Below, in pieces: positions 9,227 through 18,789 of a DNA stretch of 58,331 bases. The translations under genes and the position numbers were made by a program. Every line of letters starts with the position of its first letter. The first letter of the stretch is position 1. Source of the stretch: Microcystis wesenbergii FACHB-1317 (GTDB taxonomy: Bacteria > Cyanobacteriota > Cyanobacteriia > Cyanobacteriales > Microcystaceae); NCBI RefSeq assembly GCF_014696875.1, contig NZ_JACJQV010000197.1, positions 1 to 58,331 on the forward strand. The letters are read 5' to 3'. Under the pieces are notes generated by a model. It saw only the letters and a program-made list of their open reading frames with translations. It made no database searches and was not told where the DNA came from.

Positions 9227-9808
9227 ATGTCGAGAAGAATTATCGGGTTAACAGGGGGAATAGCTTGTGGTAAATCCACGGTTTCTCATTATTTGGAAAA
9301 TATCTACAAAATTCCCGTCCTTGATGCGGATATTTATGCCCGGGAAGCAGTGGAAAAAGGTTCGGAAATTTTAGAGAGAATTTTGGCGCGTTATGGCAGA
9401 AAAGTTAAAACTGAGGATAATTCCCTTAATCGCCAACAGTTAGGAGAGATTATTTTTAATAATCCCGAGGAAAAAATCTGGTTAGAAAGTCAGATTCATC
9501 CCTACGTTAGAGAATGTTTTAATCGGCATTTAGAGCAGTTAGAAGCCCCGATAGTTGTTTTTTCTATCCCTTTATTGTTTGAAGCCAAATTAACCCATTT
9601 AGTCACAGAGATTTGGGTGATTTATTGCAGTTTCGAGCAACAAATTCAACGCTTAATGACTAGAAATAACTTAACTAGGGAACAAGCGATCGCTCGGATT
9701 AATAATCAAATGCCTTTAGCCGAAAAAATTGCCTTAGCTGATATTGTTTTAGACAATTCCAGGGATTTAGAAGCTTTATATACCCAGATCGATCGAGCTA
9801 TCCTGTAA
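9227..9808 (+). CDS. coaE: Dephospho-CoA kinase
   Basis: Last step of coenzyme A synthesis, ATP-dependent phosphorylation of dephospho-CoA. The P-loop GLTGGIACGKST lies at residues 7-18, followed by the family DAD motif (VLDADIYARE). The LID/CoA-binding region SIPLLFEAKL and the C-terminal RINNQMPLAEK and ADIVLDNS motifs are all present. Length 193 residues is typical. The preceding gene is purC on the same strand, 159 nt upstream with a repeat between; co-transcription is possible but not shown. A 38-bp perfect GC palindrome follows the stop. Confidence 0.96.
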   Translation: MSRRIIGLTGGIACGKSTVSHYLENIYKIPVLDADIYAREAVEKGSEILERILARYGRKVKTEDNSLNRQQLGEIIFNNPEEKIWLESQIHPYVRECFNRHLEQLEAPIVVFSIPLLFEAKLTHLVTEIWVIYCSFEQQIQRLMTRNNLTREQAIARINNQMPLAEKIALADIVLDNSRDLEALYTQIDRAIL

Positions 9809-9847
9809 ACATTTAAATTGCTTGTGGAGATCAGGCAAGAGGCAACA

Positions 9848-9885
9848 CCCCCCCAACCCCCCCGACGTCGGGGGGGTTGGGGGGG
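9848..9885. terminator. 38-bp perfect C7AAC7-GACGTC-G7TTG7 palindrome
   Basis: Two runs of seven C, the palindromic core GACGTC, and two runs of seven G form a perfect inverted repeat with 19-bp half-sites. It lies between the convergent coaE and EcfT-type genes, which suits a bidirectional terminator, but no U-run follows. Each strand carries G7TTG7, which could also fold as a G-quadruplex. A related element lies at 44853-44885. Confidence 0.55.
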
Positions 9886-9952
9886 CGGAGATATAGCTAA
9901 TCTAAGGAGAGGCGGTTAAAATATATCCTAGCTTATACAATAGGGATTAATC

Positions 9953-10783
9953 TTAAAACAACCAGGCAAATTTTCCCACCCCGAATTTTACATAGAGAAT
10001 AATTGCCAAAACCAATAAAAATAGAAAGCCAATAATTAATAAATAGTCTTTATTGGTTAAGATTGATTCCTGTAAAAATGTGCGATTAGGATCACCAGAG
10101 AAAGCTTTAGCTTGTAGAACTACCTCTAATTTTTGCGATTTAGCCATAGCGTTTAAAATTAAAGGTACAGCGATAGAAGCGTAAATTTTTCCTTTTTGTA
10201 ACCAACCCATTTTTTCTATTGCTAATCCTCGTAATCTTTGAGCAGAAATAATCGATCGAGATTCTTCTACTAGGAGAGGAAATAAGCGCAGGGTAGAGGA
10301 AAAAATAAAGACTATTTTGTAAGGAATTCTGGCTTTAGTTAAACTCACCATCATCTGATTTATATCAGTGGTAAAAATAGCGAGGGGAATAATTAAAACC
10401 ATGGTGAGAGTTTTAAAGATCACATTTAAACCGTAGAGGGTTCCCTCGACAGTCATTTGAGCAGAACCGACGGTTAATAAGGGAGTTAATTCAGTTTTTC
10501 CCGTTAAAGCTTTTACCTGTTCCACATTAAAAAATCCCATGGTAATTAATAAGAATAGATAAAAGGGAGCCATGAATTTTAAAATAGTGAGGAGATAAGA
10601 CCATTTTACCCCAGCCCAGAGACAAGCTAAAGCGACAATAAGAGTTAGCAAACCGCCAGCGAGGGGACTTTCCCAAGTAAAAGCGATGAGAGTAACCACG
10701 ATCATCATGGTTAATTTTGTCCGAAAATCTAGGCGAGTAAAAGGAGAATCTCGATCGACGGTTTGCCAGTTAAATGATTGCAT
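9953..10783 (-). CDS. Energy-coupling-factor transporter transmembrane protein (EcfT/CbiQ-like)
   Basis: 276-residue integral membrane protein with five to six hydrophobic helices (two between 25 and 60, then around 70-90, 115-145 and near the C-terminus 245-268). The two cytoplasmic coupling motifs of EcfT proteins are visible as AQRLRGL near 183 and QAKAFSGDP near 226. EcfT joins a substrate-binding S component to the ECF ATPases for vitamin or metal uptake. No S component or ATPase gene lies next to it here, so it probably serves several S components from elsewhere, and the substrate cannot be named. Its start is 230 nt upstream of the slt stop, separated by a dispersed repeat. Confidence 0.87.
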   Translation of the reverse strand: MQSFNWQTVDRDSPFTRLDFRTKLTMMIVVTLIAFTWESPLAGGLLTLIVALACLWAGVKWSYLLTILKFMAPFYLFLLITMGFFNVEQVKALTGKTELTPLLTVGSAQMTVEGTLYGLNVIFKTLTMVLIIPLAIFTTDINQMMVSLTKARIPYKIVFIFSSTLRLFPLLVEESRSIISAQRLRGLAIEKMGWLQKGKIYASIAVPLILNAMAKSQKLEVVLQAKAFSGDPNRTFLQESILTNKDYLLIIGFLFLLVLAIILYVKFGVGKFAWLF

Positions 10784-10880
10784 AATTAGGAAAAAAGTTA
10801 GTAAGTAGCTAGGTGTTAAAAACTGCCAGATGCCCCCCTTATTAAGGAGGGATTAAGGGGGGATTAAGGGGGGATTAAGA

Positions 10881-10971
10881 ACGTAGGTTGGGTTGAAGCA
10901 TGAAACCCAACGCCCGATTATGTTACGCTACCGCTAACCCATCCTACAAATAATTGTGCCTCCCTACTTAC
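10881..10971. repeat. Dispersed repeat, copy A
   Basis: A 91-bp element beginning ACGTAGGTTGGGTTGAAGCA and ending CCTCCCTACTTAC. It contains the nested inverted repeat TTGGGTT..AACCCAA and a second pair TTACGCTACCGCTAACCCATCC. A second copy in inverted orientation lies at 14133-14223 and a fragment at 50149-50180. It is probably a MITE-like or REP-like unit. Confidence 0.75.
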
Positions 10972-11009
10972 TTAAGGGAATGAGTTAATTACCCATCCCC
11001 ATTAATCAA

Positions 11010-13178
11010 CTAGGAAGGGTTAGCAACTCTCTTCATTTGCTCTTGAATTTCGGGGTTATAAATCTGGAGATAATTCCAATAATTACCAAACACCGATTCT
11101 ATATAACCCTTAGTTTCTCTGAAGGGAATATTCTCGACAAATTCATCGGGATCGCTAAAATCGAAACGCTGTCTCCATTTGGAAACTGCCCCAGGTCCAG
11201 CGTTATAACTAGCCACAGCAAAAAGTGAATTTCCGGCGAATTTACCGTGGGTATAATCGAGATACCATGTCCCCATCATAATGTTATCTTCGGGATTAGT
11301 TAAAGAATAACTTTTATTGCCAGTATTACCCGCGATATATTTACCCGTATCGGGCATAATTTGCATTAATCCCACTGCCCCCACAGGAGAACGAATTTCT
11401 TTTTCAAAGCGGGATTCTTGCCGGATTAAAGCCGTCACTAGCAGGGGATTTAATTGTCTATCTTTTGACCATTCCAGGATGCTATCGTAGTAGGGGAAAG
11501 GGAATAAAGCGTGCCAGTATTTATCATTTTGTCGCAGGACTTTCCATGCTTCCCTTTCCTCCGGGGTATCTCTTTCTCGCAAGCGCCAAATCAGGTTAAT
11601 TCCTTCTAAATTTTGATTGCGAGAGAGTTTATAGACACCGAGGTTAAATTGTTCGTCAACGGTTAAATGCCAAGGATCGACAATTTCTGCTTGGAAGAGA
11701 TTCCAAGCGTCCGTATCTTCACCAATTCGATATAATTCCTTGAAAGCTTCCGAACCGGCGGGGGGATCGTTACGGGTGGCGGGTTTGACGGTGGTAGGAT
11801 TATAGGAGCGGACAGTGGTAAAATCCCCCACGTCCCAACCTAATAAAACCGCCGAGCGCCAAGCATAATAGGAATGGGGATGACGAGAAATAGTGTAGGC
11901 AAAAGCTTGTTTTGCTTCTTGGTTTTTGCCCAGTTTTTGCGCCCATTTTCCCACCCAAAAGGCCGCTTTCGGGGCAATTTGACTATCGGGATTATTAACC
12001 GCAATTGGCTGCGCCCACTGCCACGCCTTGGCGTAATCACCGGATTTAGCGGCTCTTTGGGCCATTAACCAGCGATAATCGGCGGCTTCGTCGGATTTTG
12101 GGTATTTATTTAATAGAGTCTGCCATGTTTGACTAGCGGCCTGGGCATTAGTTGATTCCAGTAATTTGGCTTTCGCTTCTAAAGCTTCCGGAGCGCGATC
12201 GGGAAATTGCTTGACAATGCGATCGAGATATGCTAGGGCATCGCGGTTAGGGGAAATCTGGGCGAGTCGCAGTAATCCTAAACCGGTTTCTGGGGCTTGG
12301 GGATAGGTTTTAATTAATTTTTGGTAAGCGCTGCGAGCTTCTGGCAGTTTTTTGGCAATTTGTAGCCCGCGAGCGTAACGATAGGCTTGTTCGGGGCTAG
12401 GAGTGGCTTTAGCATAGGCTTTATATGCTTTTTCGTACAATCCCGACTGCCAATAACCCGCCCCAATCATTGCCCAATCCGCCGGAGTTAACTGCTCGGC
12501 GTAGTCTTTCACCAAACGATCGCGGGCCTGATTGAGGGTAGGATCAAAAGGATTAGCCTTGGCTAACTGTAACCATAAGGGAAATTGATCGGGATTTTCT
12601 TGAAGACGTTGGCGAATTAAAGCCAAAGTACGCGGGTGTCGGGGGTATTCCTTGAGCAATTTTTCATGATAACTGGGGTCGTATTTGCCCAAAGAGTAGT
12701 AAGCTTCGGCCACTACGGGCGATTGGGGATAGGTTTCCAGTAATTTTTGCCAAATTTCTTGCGCTTTTTCCCTATCATTGGTTAATTCGTGGGCGCGTCC
12801 CTGTTTGAGGAGAATCTGGGGAGCGAGGACAGGATATTGTTTTTCTAAGCCTTCTAATTGTTTTAAAGCCGGACCGCCTTCATATTTTCTCAATAAATCC
12901 ATAGCCAAGAGATAGCGGGCGCGACTACGCTCTAAAGAGGGCGCATTGGCATCAGCAACATCTTTTAACTTGACATCTCGCTCGGTTTGTGGTAAGGAAG
13001 CGCTATCAACTACGGCAGAGGGTTGGTTAGGATCTTGGCTAGGAAGGGAAGCACTATTGCGATCGAGCCAAGCGAGAATTTTCGGGTGAAAGAGAAAGAG
13101 ACTGGTGAGAGTAAAAAGGGCAACCCCAGAACCTAGTCCAAGAATGAGCGGGGTGTGAGGGGGGAATTTCTTAAACAT
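11010..13178 (-). CDS. slt: Soluble-type lytic murein transglycosylase with N-terminal anchor and TPR-like repeats
   Basis: Peptidoglycan-cleaving enzyme of the Slt70 type. A single hydrophobic segment at about residues 10-30 acts as signal/anchor, placing the protein in the periplasm. Residues 85-470 form alpha-helical TPR-like repeats (YYSLGKYDPSYHEKLL, RYARGLQIAKKLPEARSAY). The C-terminal SLT domain has the catalytic Glu588 in LIRQESRFE, followed by GAVGLMQIMPDTG and VASYNAGPGAV, all diagnostic. At 722 residues it is slightly longer than E. coli Slt. The gene is transcribed away from cysC. The intergenic space holds TGATAACTG-type repeats. Confidence 0.94.
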   Translation of the reverse strand: MFKKFPPHTPLILGLGSGVALFTLTSLFLFHPKILAWLDRNSASLPSQDPNQPSAVVDSASLPQTERDVKLKDVADANAPSLERSRARYLLAMDLLRKYEGGPALKQLEGLEKQYPVLAPQILLKQGRAHELTNDREKAQEIWQKLLETYPQSPVVAEAYYSLGKYDPSYHEKLLKEYPRHPRTLALIRQRLQENPDQFPLWLQLAKANPFDPTLNQARDRLVKDYAEQLTPADWAMIGAGYWQSGLYEKAYKAYAKATPSPEQAYRYARGLQIAKKLPEARSAYQKLIKTYPQAPETGLGLLRLAQISPNRDALAYLDRIVKQFPDRAPEALEAKAKLLESTNAQAASQTWQTLLNKYPKSDEAADYRWLMAQRAAKSGDYAKAWQWAQPIAVNNPDSQIAPKAAFWVGKWAQKLGKNQEAKQAFAYTISRHPHSYYAWRSAVLLGWDVGDFTTVRSYNPTTVKPATRNDPPAGSEAFKELYRIGEDTDAWNLFQAEIVDPWHLTVDEQFNLGVYKLSRNQNLEGINLIWRLRERDTPEEREAWKVLRQNDKYWHALFPFPYYDSILEWSKDRQLNPLLVTALIRQESRFEKEIRSPVGAVGLMQIMPDTGKYIAGNTGNKSYSLTNPEDNIMMGTWYLDYTHGKFAGNSLFAVASYNAGPGAVSKWRQRFDFSDPDEFVENIPFRETKGYIESVFGNYWNYLQIYNPEIQEQMKRVANPS

Positions 13179-13262
13179 TACCTTATTAAAGACAGTAACT
13201 CAACATACATTATCAATGATCGTGGTGACAGGTTGTTTGTTTCAATCAGGTTGGGGGTTGTT

Positions 13263-13345
13263 CAGTTATCAGTAAGCAGTAATCAGTAATCAGTGAACTG
13301 AAAACTCCCATCTGATAACTGGTAACTGATCACTGATCACTGAGA
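13263..13345. repeat. Short CAGTAATCAGT-type repeats
   Basis: Several head-to-tail and inverted copies of CAGTTATCAGT / CAGTAATCAGT, including TGATAACTGGTAACTGATCA, lie between slt and cysC. Related units occur at 403-421, 14111-14135 and 14225-14246. They can fold into hairpins and look like simple dispersed cyanobacterial repeats. Confidence 0.65.
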
Positions 13346-13378
13346 TATGGTACGCTAAACAGGATTTAAGTATTATTA

Positions 13379-13933
13379 ATGGTTGCTATGAAACAGCGCG
13401 GCGTGACGGTTTGGTTAACAGGATTGAGCGGTGCGGGGAAAAGCACGATTACCGAGGCATTACAGGCAAAATTAATCGCTGAAGGTTATTCCATTGAAGT
13501 TCTCGATGGCGATATAGTGCGGACGAACCTCACCAAAGGTTTAGGATTTAGTAAAGAGGATCGCGATGAAAATATCCGTCGCATTGGTTTTGTGTCTAAT
13601 TTGCTCACCCGTCACGGTGTGATTGTCCTAGTTTCAGCTATTTCTCCCTATCGTGAGATTCGTGAGGAAGTACGGGGAAAAATTGGCAATTTTGTCGAAG
13701 TTTTCGTGAATGCTCCCTTAAGCGTCTGTGAGGAGCGCGATGTGAAAGGATTATATAAAAGAGCGCGTGCTGGCGAAATCAAGTCTTTTACGGGAATTGA
13801 TGATCCCTATGAACCACCTTTTAACCCAGAAGTGGAATGTCGCACTGATTTAGAGACTTTAGAGGAAAGTGTCGCCAAAGTCTGGAACAAATTGAGGGAA
13901 TTAGGCTACATTCATCAAGCTGTGGCGGTTTAA
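13379..13933 (+). CDS. cysC: Adenylyl-sulfate kinase
   Basis: Phosphorylates APS to PAPS in sulfate assimilation. The P-loop GLSGAGKST is followed by the family signatures [24 protein letters not shown] and [11 protein letters not shown]. The end shows the usual [11 protein letters not shown] motif. Length of about 181-184 residues matches the stand-alone kinase. Two in-frame ATGs compete: 13379 and 13388 ([13 protein letters not shown]); neither has a clear Shine-Dalgarno sequence, and 13388 matches the typical N-terminus better. It is monocistronic as far as can be seen, with repeat-rich spacers on both sides. Confidence 0.95.
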   Translation: MVAMKQRGVTVWLTGLSGAGKSTITEALQAKLIAEGYSIEVLDGDIVRTNLTKGLGFSKEDRDENIRRIGFVSNLLTRHGVIVLVSAISPYREIREEVRGKIGNFVEVFVNAPLSVCEERDVKGLYKRARAGEIKSFTGIDDPYEPPFNPEVECRTDLETLEESVAKVWNKLRELGYIHQAVAV

Positions 13934-14132
13934 TCACAAAATAACTTTGTATTATTGGAAAATATCGTAGGGACGTGGACTAAAAACGTCTCTACCTCCC
14001 GATTAACCCCTTAGGCAAATTTGTTAGTTAATCTCCTTTTCTTCAGTACCTAAGCAAGGTTAATTATACCTCTCAGTTAACCTCTGGCCAAAGTGCAAGA
14101 GTGCCTAAACAGTAATCAGTGATCAGTAAACA

Positions 14133-14223
14133 GTAAGTAGGGAGGCACAATTATTTGTAGGATGGGTTAGCGGTAGCGTAATCCATGGGTGTGTTGGGTT
14201 TCATGCTTCAACCCAACCTACGT
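14133..14223. repeat. Dispersed repeat, copy B (inverted relative to copy A)
   Basis: This is the reverse complement of the 10881-10971 element with one variant block (AATCCATGGGTGTG in place of ATAATCGGGCG). The two copies flank the slt-cysC pair in opposite orientation. The 372-nt spacer between cysC and the ABC transporter (13934-14305) holds this element and TGATAACTGATAACT repeats and no gene. Confidence 0.75.
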
Positions 14224-14305
14224 TCTGATAACTGATAACTGATAACTCTCTCAACTAGCAAATTAATTTTGCAGGAATACTTATATTTAAAGGCGCTAAA
14301 TTATT

Positions 14306-16033
14306 TTGAAATCTCGCTCTAGTTATTGGAACCTCATTCCCTATCTCCGTCCCCAAACCCAAACAATTATTTTGGCGTTCATCTGTACGATCGGATTTAC
14401 GGTATTTTGGCCGATTTTAGCCTGGTTAGCTGGACAAATGGCCAGATATATCGGTGAGGGAAATGTGCAAGCATTGGCGACACTTTCGGGGGTGGGAGCA
14501 GTGGTTTTTTTACTGCGGGGAATGTCTCAGTATGGGCAAGATTCCCTGATGGCAAAAGCTTCTTTAAAAATTGCCCTGGAATTAAGAAAAAAAGTTTATG
14601 CACACCTGCAAACCCTCGGTTTAAATTACTTTGAAACGGCGAAAACTGGTGATTTATCCTATCGTTTAACGGAAGATATCGATCGCATTGGGGAAGTAAT
14701 TAATAAATTTTTCCATGATTTTATTCCCTCAGCCTTACAGTTAATTGTCGTTTTTGCCTATATGTTTATTGTTAACTGGCAATTGACGATCGCTGTCATT
14801 ATTATCGCTCCTTTGTTAGGAGTTTTGGTGGGATTTTTTGGTGAAAAATTATTACAATATGCTCGTCGCGCCCAGGCGAAAATATCCAACCTTTCTTCGT
14901 TATTAACCGAAGTTTTTGGCGGTATTCGTGTAGTGCAAGCTTTCGCCGCTGAAGATTATCAAACCGAGCTTTTTGCCCAAGAAGCGGAGGAAAATCGCCG
15001 CGCTCAATACCTATCAGAATCCACCAAAGCTTTACAATACGTCGTGGTGGGATTTTTGCAAGCGATGGGAGTTATCTTTTTATTCTTCCTTGCGGGTTGG
15101 CAAATTTCCCAAAAGAATTTAACTGGTGTTGAGTTTGTTAGTTATGTGGCGGCGGTGGCAATGTTAATCGATCCTATCGCCCATATTACCAGTAATTATA
15201 ATCAATTTAAACAGGGTCAAGCCTCCATGGATCGGATTTTTGAATTGTTAGCTATTTTGCCAACAATTACCGAAAAACCGAAGGCGATCGAGTTGCCCCC
15301 CCATAGCAAAGAAGTTGAATATTGTCAAGTAAATTTTTATTACAATGAGGACAGACAGGTTTTAAAAAATATTAATTTTACTGCACACGCTGGGGAAATG
15401 ATTGCTTTAGTGGGAGCATCGGGAGCGGGAAAAACCACTTTAGTTAATCTTTTATTGCGTTTTTATGACCCCACTTCCGGCAAGATTTTAATCGATGGGG
15501 TGGATATTCGTGATGTGACTTTAAAAAGTCTCCGGCGACAAATTGGCGTAGTTTTACAGGAAAATATTCTCTTTTCTGGTACTATAGCCCAAAATATCGC
15601 TTTTGGTCAGGGAGATTTTCATCTGCAAGAGGTGGAAAAAGCGGCAAAAATTGCCAACGCTCATCAATTTATCAGTGAACTTTCCCAGGGTTACTATACC
15701 TATGTGGGAGAAAGGGGTGTTAATTTATCGGGTGGACAAAGACAAAGAATCGCCATCGCGCGAGCGGTTTTATCTAATCCGAGGATTTTAATCTTAGATG
15801 AAGCGACTTCGGCGCTCGATTCGGAATCGGAAGCTTTAGTGCAGGAAGCTTTAGAAAGAATTATGACGGAGCGCACGGTATTTGTTATTGCTCACCGATT
15901 AGCAACTGTCAGAAAAGCTAACCGTATTTTAGTCTTAGAAAAGGGTGAAATTATCGAGGTGGGTAATCACGAGGAGTTATTAAATCTTAATGGTCGTTAC
16001 GCTCAATTTCATGCTAGACAATTTCAAGATTAG
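14306..16033 (+). CDS. ABC transporter, fused membrane and ATPase domains (MsbA-like exporter)
   Basis: Half-transporter of 575 residues expected to work as a homodimer in the cytoplasmic membrane. Residues 1-310 are a type-1 exporter transmembrane domain with six helices and the TGDLSYRLTEDIDRI coupling region. The ATPase domain follows: Walker A GASGAGKTT, Q-loop VVLQENILFSGTI, signature LSGGQRQR, Walker B ILILDEATSALD and switch His in IAHRLAT. The start appears to be a TTG at 14306; no better ATG gives the complete first helix. Family members move lipids, lipid-linked sugars or drugs; the substrate is unknown. Confidence 0.93.
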   Translation: MKSRSSYWNLIPYLRPQTQTIILAFICTIGFTVFWPILAWLAGQMARYIGEGNVQALATLSGVGAVVFLLRGMSQYGQDSLMAKASLKIALELRKKVYAHLQTLGLNYFETAKTGDLSYRLTEDIDRIGEVINKFFHDFIPSALQLIVVFAYMFIVNWQLTIAVIIIAPLLGVLVGFFGEKLLQYARRAQAKISNLSSLLTEVFGGIRVVQAFAAEDYQTELFAQEAEENRRAQYLSESTKALQYVVVGFLQAMGVIFLFFLAGWQISQKNLTGVEFVSYVAAVAMLIDPIAHITSNYNQFKQGQASMDRIFELLAILPTITEKPKAIELPPHSKEVEYCQVNFYYNEDRQVLKNINFTAHAGEMIALVGASGAGKTTLVNLLLRFYDPTSGKILIDGVDIRDVTLKSLRRQIGVVLQENILFSGTIAQNIAFGQGDFHLQEVEKAAKIANAHQFISELSQGYYTYVGERGVNLSGGQRQRIAIARAVLSNPRILILDEATSALDSESEALVQEALERIMTERTVFVIAHRLATVRKANRILVLEKGEIIEVGNHEELLNLNGRYAQFHARQFQD

Positions 16034-16241
16034 TCTATTTGGCGTTAAGAGTTGGGCATTATTTCTGATTTTATCATTCAAGTCAAGTTTTTGGGGGGTA
16101 GAATCCCCCAAACCCCGGAGCGCATTAGTTTTTCGGTGGGATGCTTACACGCGGTTGTTCATACACTTGTACTAATTTAAGAATCACCGATATAGCATTT
16201 ATCTTAATGGTGAGGTAGGAAGTTTTCGTTTTGGGGAGTCA

Positions 16242-16363
16242 TACTAAATCCGTTGAGTAACGCACAGAAAACGGGTTTCTCGGAGAAACCCGTTTTCTAC
16301 TCATGCACTCATGCAAAACGGAGAATAAATAATCAGTTTTTAATAACTGGATTTAGTATCAGT
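16242..16363. mobile_element. MITE-like element with ATACTAAATCC terminal inverted repeats
   Basis: CATACTAAATCC at the left and GGATTTAGTATC at the right form terminal inverted repeats of at least 11 bp around a 122-bp segment. The segment has a nested 15-bp perfect hairpin at 16266-16298 (AGAAAACGGGTTTCT, loop CGG). The same inner hairpin recurs at 55660-55692, and the same terminal sequence occurs singly near 49413-49430. No coding sequence is present. It accounts for much of the 418-nt gap between the ABC transporter and the SDR gene. Confidence 0.65.
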
Positions 16364-16451
16364 TGCGGAATTAGGTTAGACTTCATCTTTAGGGAGAATG
16401 CTGTAAGTATCCAGACAGAATTAATTATAGATATTTTTCCGTTCCCTCTAC

Positions 16452-17399
16452 TTAGGGTTTTTTTCGGGGAATTCCTCGCAAGGTTAAAACATCATCGAGG
16501 GTGGAACAATAGTTTTTTAAACCAAAATCAGCAGGAGTATAGGTTTTAATGTGGGTGAAGTGCCGATAATTCATCGCAAAACGGTCCCATGCTTCCATCT
16601 GCAAGTTAAAAACTTTGATAAAAAAGTCAGCAATGGTTAAAGATAAAGGAATACGAAAGTAGATTTTTTTGTTTAAATAACCACAGATTTCCTCCACTGC
16701 TTGGTTAGCTGTTGTGCGTTGATTGCCTAGAACAATTTTGCTTTCTGGTGCGGGATTTTCGATTAAATAATTCACCACTTGAGCTATATCTTTAGCATGG
16801 ATAAAATGAAAACTGCCATCAGCTTGAAACCAACGCACTAAACCGATATATTTCAAGACATCCGGTAAACCACCATAGATATGAGAATAGGGTTTATTTT
16901 CATCACCACCTAAGACAAAAGTGGGGTATAAAGTGATAATTTTATCGGCAATTTTTAGATCATTAAATTTACTATAACAAATATATTTCGTACGGATATA
17001 ATTAGTTCCTATCTCCCCAGCTTCGGGTAAAGGTTGATTATTTTGATTGAGAATACTGGCAGTGGAAAAGTAGAGGACTTTCTCGCAGATTTGAGCATCT
17101 AAATAACTAATTAACTCTAGGGTTTTTACCACATTAATCTGATAACTTTCCTCCTCTCCTCCCCAACTGGTAGCGATTAAAACCGCTATATTCATTGTTT
17201 TTAAAAGCTCCGCATATACCCCAATATTTTCCATATCGCCTAAAAGTATATGAACATTTGATCGCCCTTGGTAAGCAAATTTTAACTTCTCTGGATTACG
17301 CACTAAAAAATATAATTCATAGTCGGGATTTTCCAGTAAAATCTCGGCGATATAATGCCCAATACAGCCACTCACACCCGTTAGAAATATTTTTTTCAT
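16452..17399 (-). CDS. NAD-dependent epimerase/dehydratase (extended SDR)
   Basis: 315-residue Rossmann-fold protein. The N-terminus shows TGVSGCIGHYIAE, the TGxxGxxG cofactor motif at residues 7-14, with an extended-SDR-type acidic strand after it. The catalytic Tyr-Lys pair is probably YIRTKY (YxxxK near 138-142) preceded by FSTASIL (Ser). The middle (DENKPYSHIYGG, HAKDIAQVVNYLIENP) is like nucleotide-sugar epimerases and ladderane/3-beta-HSD-like reductases. The substrate cannot be named. No operon partner is close: hemE is 146 nt upstream on the same strand with a repeat-like spacer. Confidence 0.85.
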   Translation of the reverse strand: MKKIFLTGVSGCIGHYIAEILLENPDYELYFLVRNPEKLKFAYQGRSNVHILLGDMENIGVYAELLKTMNIAVLIATSWGGEEESYQINVVKTLELISYLDAQICEKVLYFSTASILNQNNQPLPEAGEIGTNYIRTKYICYSKFNDLKIADKIITLYPTFVLGGDENKPYSHIYGGLPDVLKYIGLVRWFQADGSFHFIHAKDIAQVVNYLIENPAPESKIVLGNQRTTANQAVEEICGYLNKKIYFRIPLSLTIADFFIKVFNLQMEAWDRFAMNYRHFTHIKTYTPADFGLKNYCSTLDDVLTLRGIPRKKP

Positions 17400-17545
17400 T
17401 ATTTTAATTGATACGGCAGAATTTAGGGGACAGTTTGAAAGTCAAAAGTAAAAAGTAAAAACCGGTGTTGGGGTTTTAGGGTTTTGGGGTATTAGTTGAA
17501 TCCCCCCATTTCCCCATTTCCCCATCCCCTGTTCCCTGAGTAACT

Positions 17546-18595
17546 TTATTGATAACTAAATCCTTTAGCAGTTTCAAAGAAGAAACGCACGTTATCTTCA
17601 GGAGTTCCCACCAAAACACCATGACCTAAATTAAGAATATGACCTTGATTACCTGCTTTACGAATAGTATCAATAATCCGCTCGCGAATAAAAGACTGGG
17701 AACCGAATAAAACCCCCGGATCGATATTACCTTGAACCATCATCGCTTTACCTAAACGCTGTCTCGCTTCCGCCATATCGACAGTCCAATCGACGCTAAT
17801 AATATCAACCCCCGATTTACCCATTCTTTCCAAAACGCCGGCGCTGCCACTAATGTAGAGAATTAACGGTGTATCGGGATGGGTTTCTTTCACCAAACGA
17901 ACTACTTTTTGTTGATAGGGTAAGGCAAAAACATCGTAATCTTGGGGAGTTAATTGACCCGCCCAAGAATCGAACATTTGTACTACTTGCGCCCCACAAT
18001 CAATTTGATAGCGGACATAGGTGGCAATCATATCCGCTAATTTATCTAAAAATTGGTGCAGTACCGAAGGTTCCGAAAAAGCCATCCCTTTAATCACAGA
18101 ATAACTTTTAGAACCTTTCCCTTCCACTGCATAGGCTGCTAAAGTCCAAGGCGCGCCGACAAAACCGAGGACAGTGGATTTATTTCCCACCTCTTGACGC
18201 AGGGTTTTTAAAATCGTTTTGATAAAAGGTAAAGACTGATCGGGATCGAGGGGATTAAGTTGGTCCACCTGCGCTTGAGTACGAATGGGAGAATCGATAA
18301 TCGGTCCCTTACTTTCGATAATATCAAAGGGAATACCGATTCCTGCCAGGGGAGTGAGGATATCGGAGAACATGATCACCCCATCCGGTTGAAAAGCGCG
18401 CCAGGGTTGCAGGGAGATTTCGATCGCTAAATCGGCATTTTCCGATCTTTCCCGAAAACTGGGGTATTTATCCCGCAATTCTCGATAAATCTGCATATAA
18501 CGTCCTGCTTGTCTCATCATCCACACGGGAGGACGGGGTAAGATTTCTCCTTTGGCAGCGCGTAATAAATAAGGTATTTCAGGGGAGTCAGTCAT
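17546..18595 (-). CDS. hemE: Uroporphyrinogen decarboxylase
   Basis: Tetrapyrrole pathway enzyme converting uroporphyrinogen III to coproporphyrinogen III, feeding heme and chlorophyll synthesis. The N-terminal signature [12 protein letters not shown] is at about residues 23-34 (substrate-binding Arg). The second signature [16 protein letters not shown] is near 143, and catalytic-region FSDILTPL and the C-terminal [15 protein letters not shown] are present. Length 349 is standard. It is the last intact housekeeping gene before the disrupted four-helix-bundle gene and the 27.7-kb insert. Confidence 0.97.
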   Translation of the reverse strand: MTDSPEIPYLLRAAKGEILPRPPVWMMRQAGRYMQIYRELRDKYPSFRERSENADLAIEISLQPWRAFQPDGVIMFSDILTPLAGIGIPFDIIESKGPIIDSPIRTQAQVDQLNPLDPDQSLPFIKTILKTLRQEVGNKSTVLGFVGAPWTLAAYAVEGKGSKSYSVIKGMAFSEPSVLHQFLDKLADMIATYVRYQIDCGAQVVQMFDSWAGQLTPQDYDVFALPYQQKVVRLVKETHPDTPLILYISGSAGVLERMGKSGVDIISVDWTVDMAEARQRLGKAMMVQGNIDPGVLFGSQSFIRERIIDTIRKAGNQGHILNLGHGVLVGTPEDNVRFFFETAKGFSYQ

Positions 18596-18789
18596 ATCAG
18601 GATGATTATTCTATTGCCTTTTCTACGGTATCATCCCCCGTACAGCTAATTTTTCTGGTTTTTCCTTAAGAATTGTTAACGAAAATTATCCCCCTTTGCA
18701 TTGAAACTGGGTACTGGAAATTGTAGTACAATCTTTTGGGTTGAGACAGGGTGTAGAGTGTAGGCTATAGGGATAAGTTGATAAAATCT

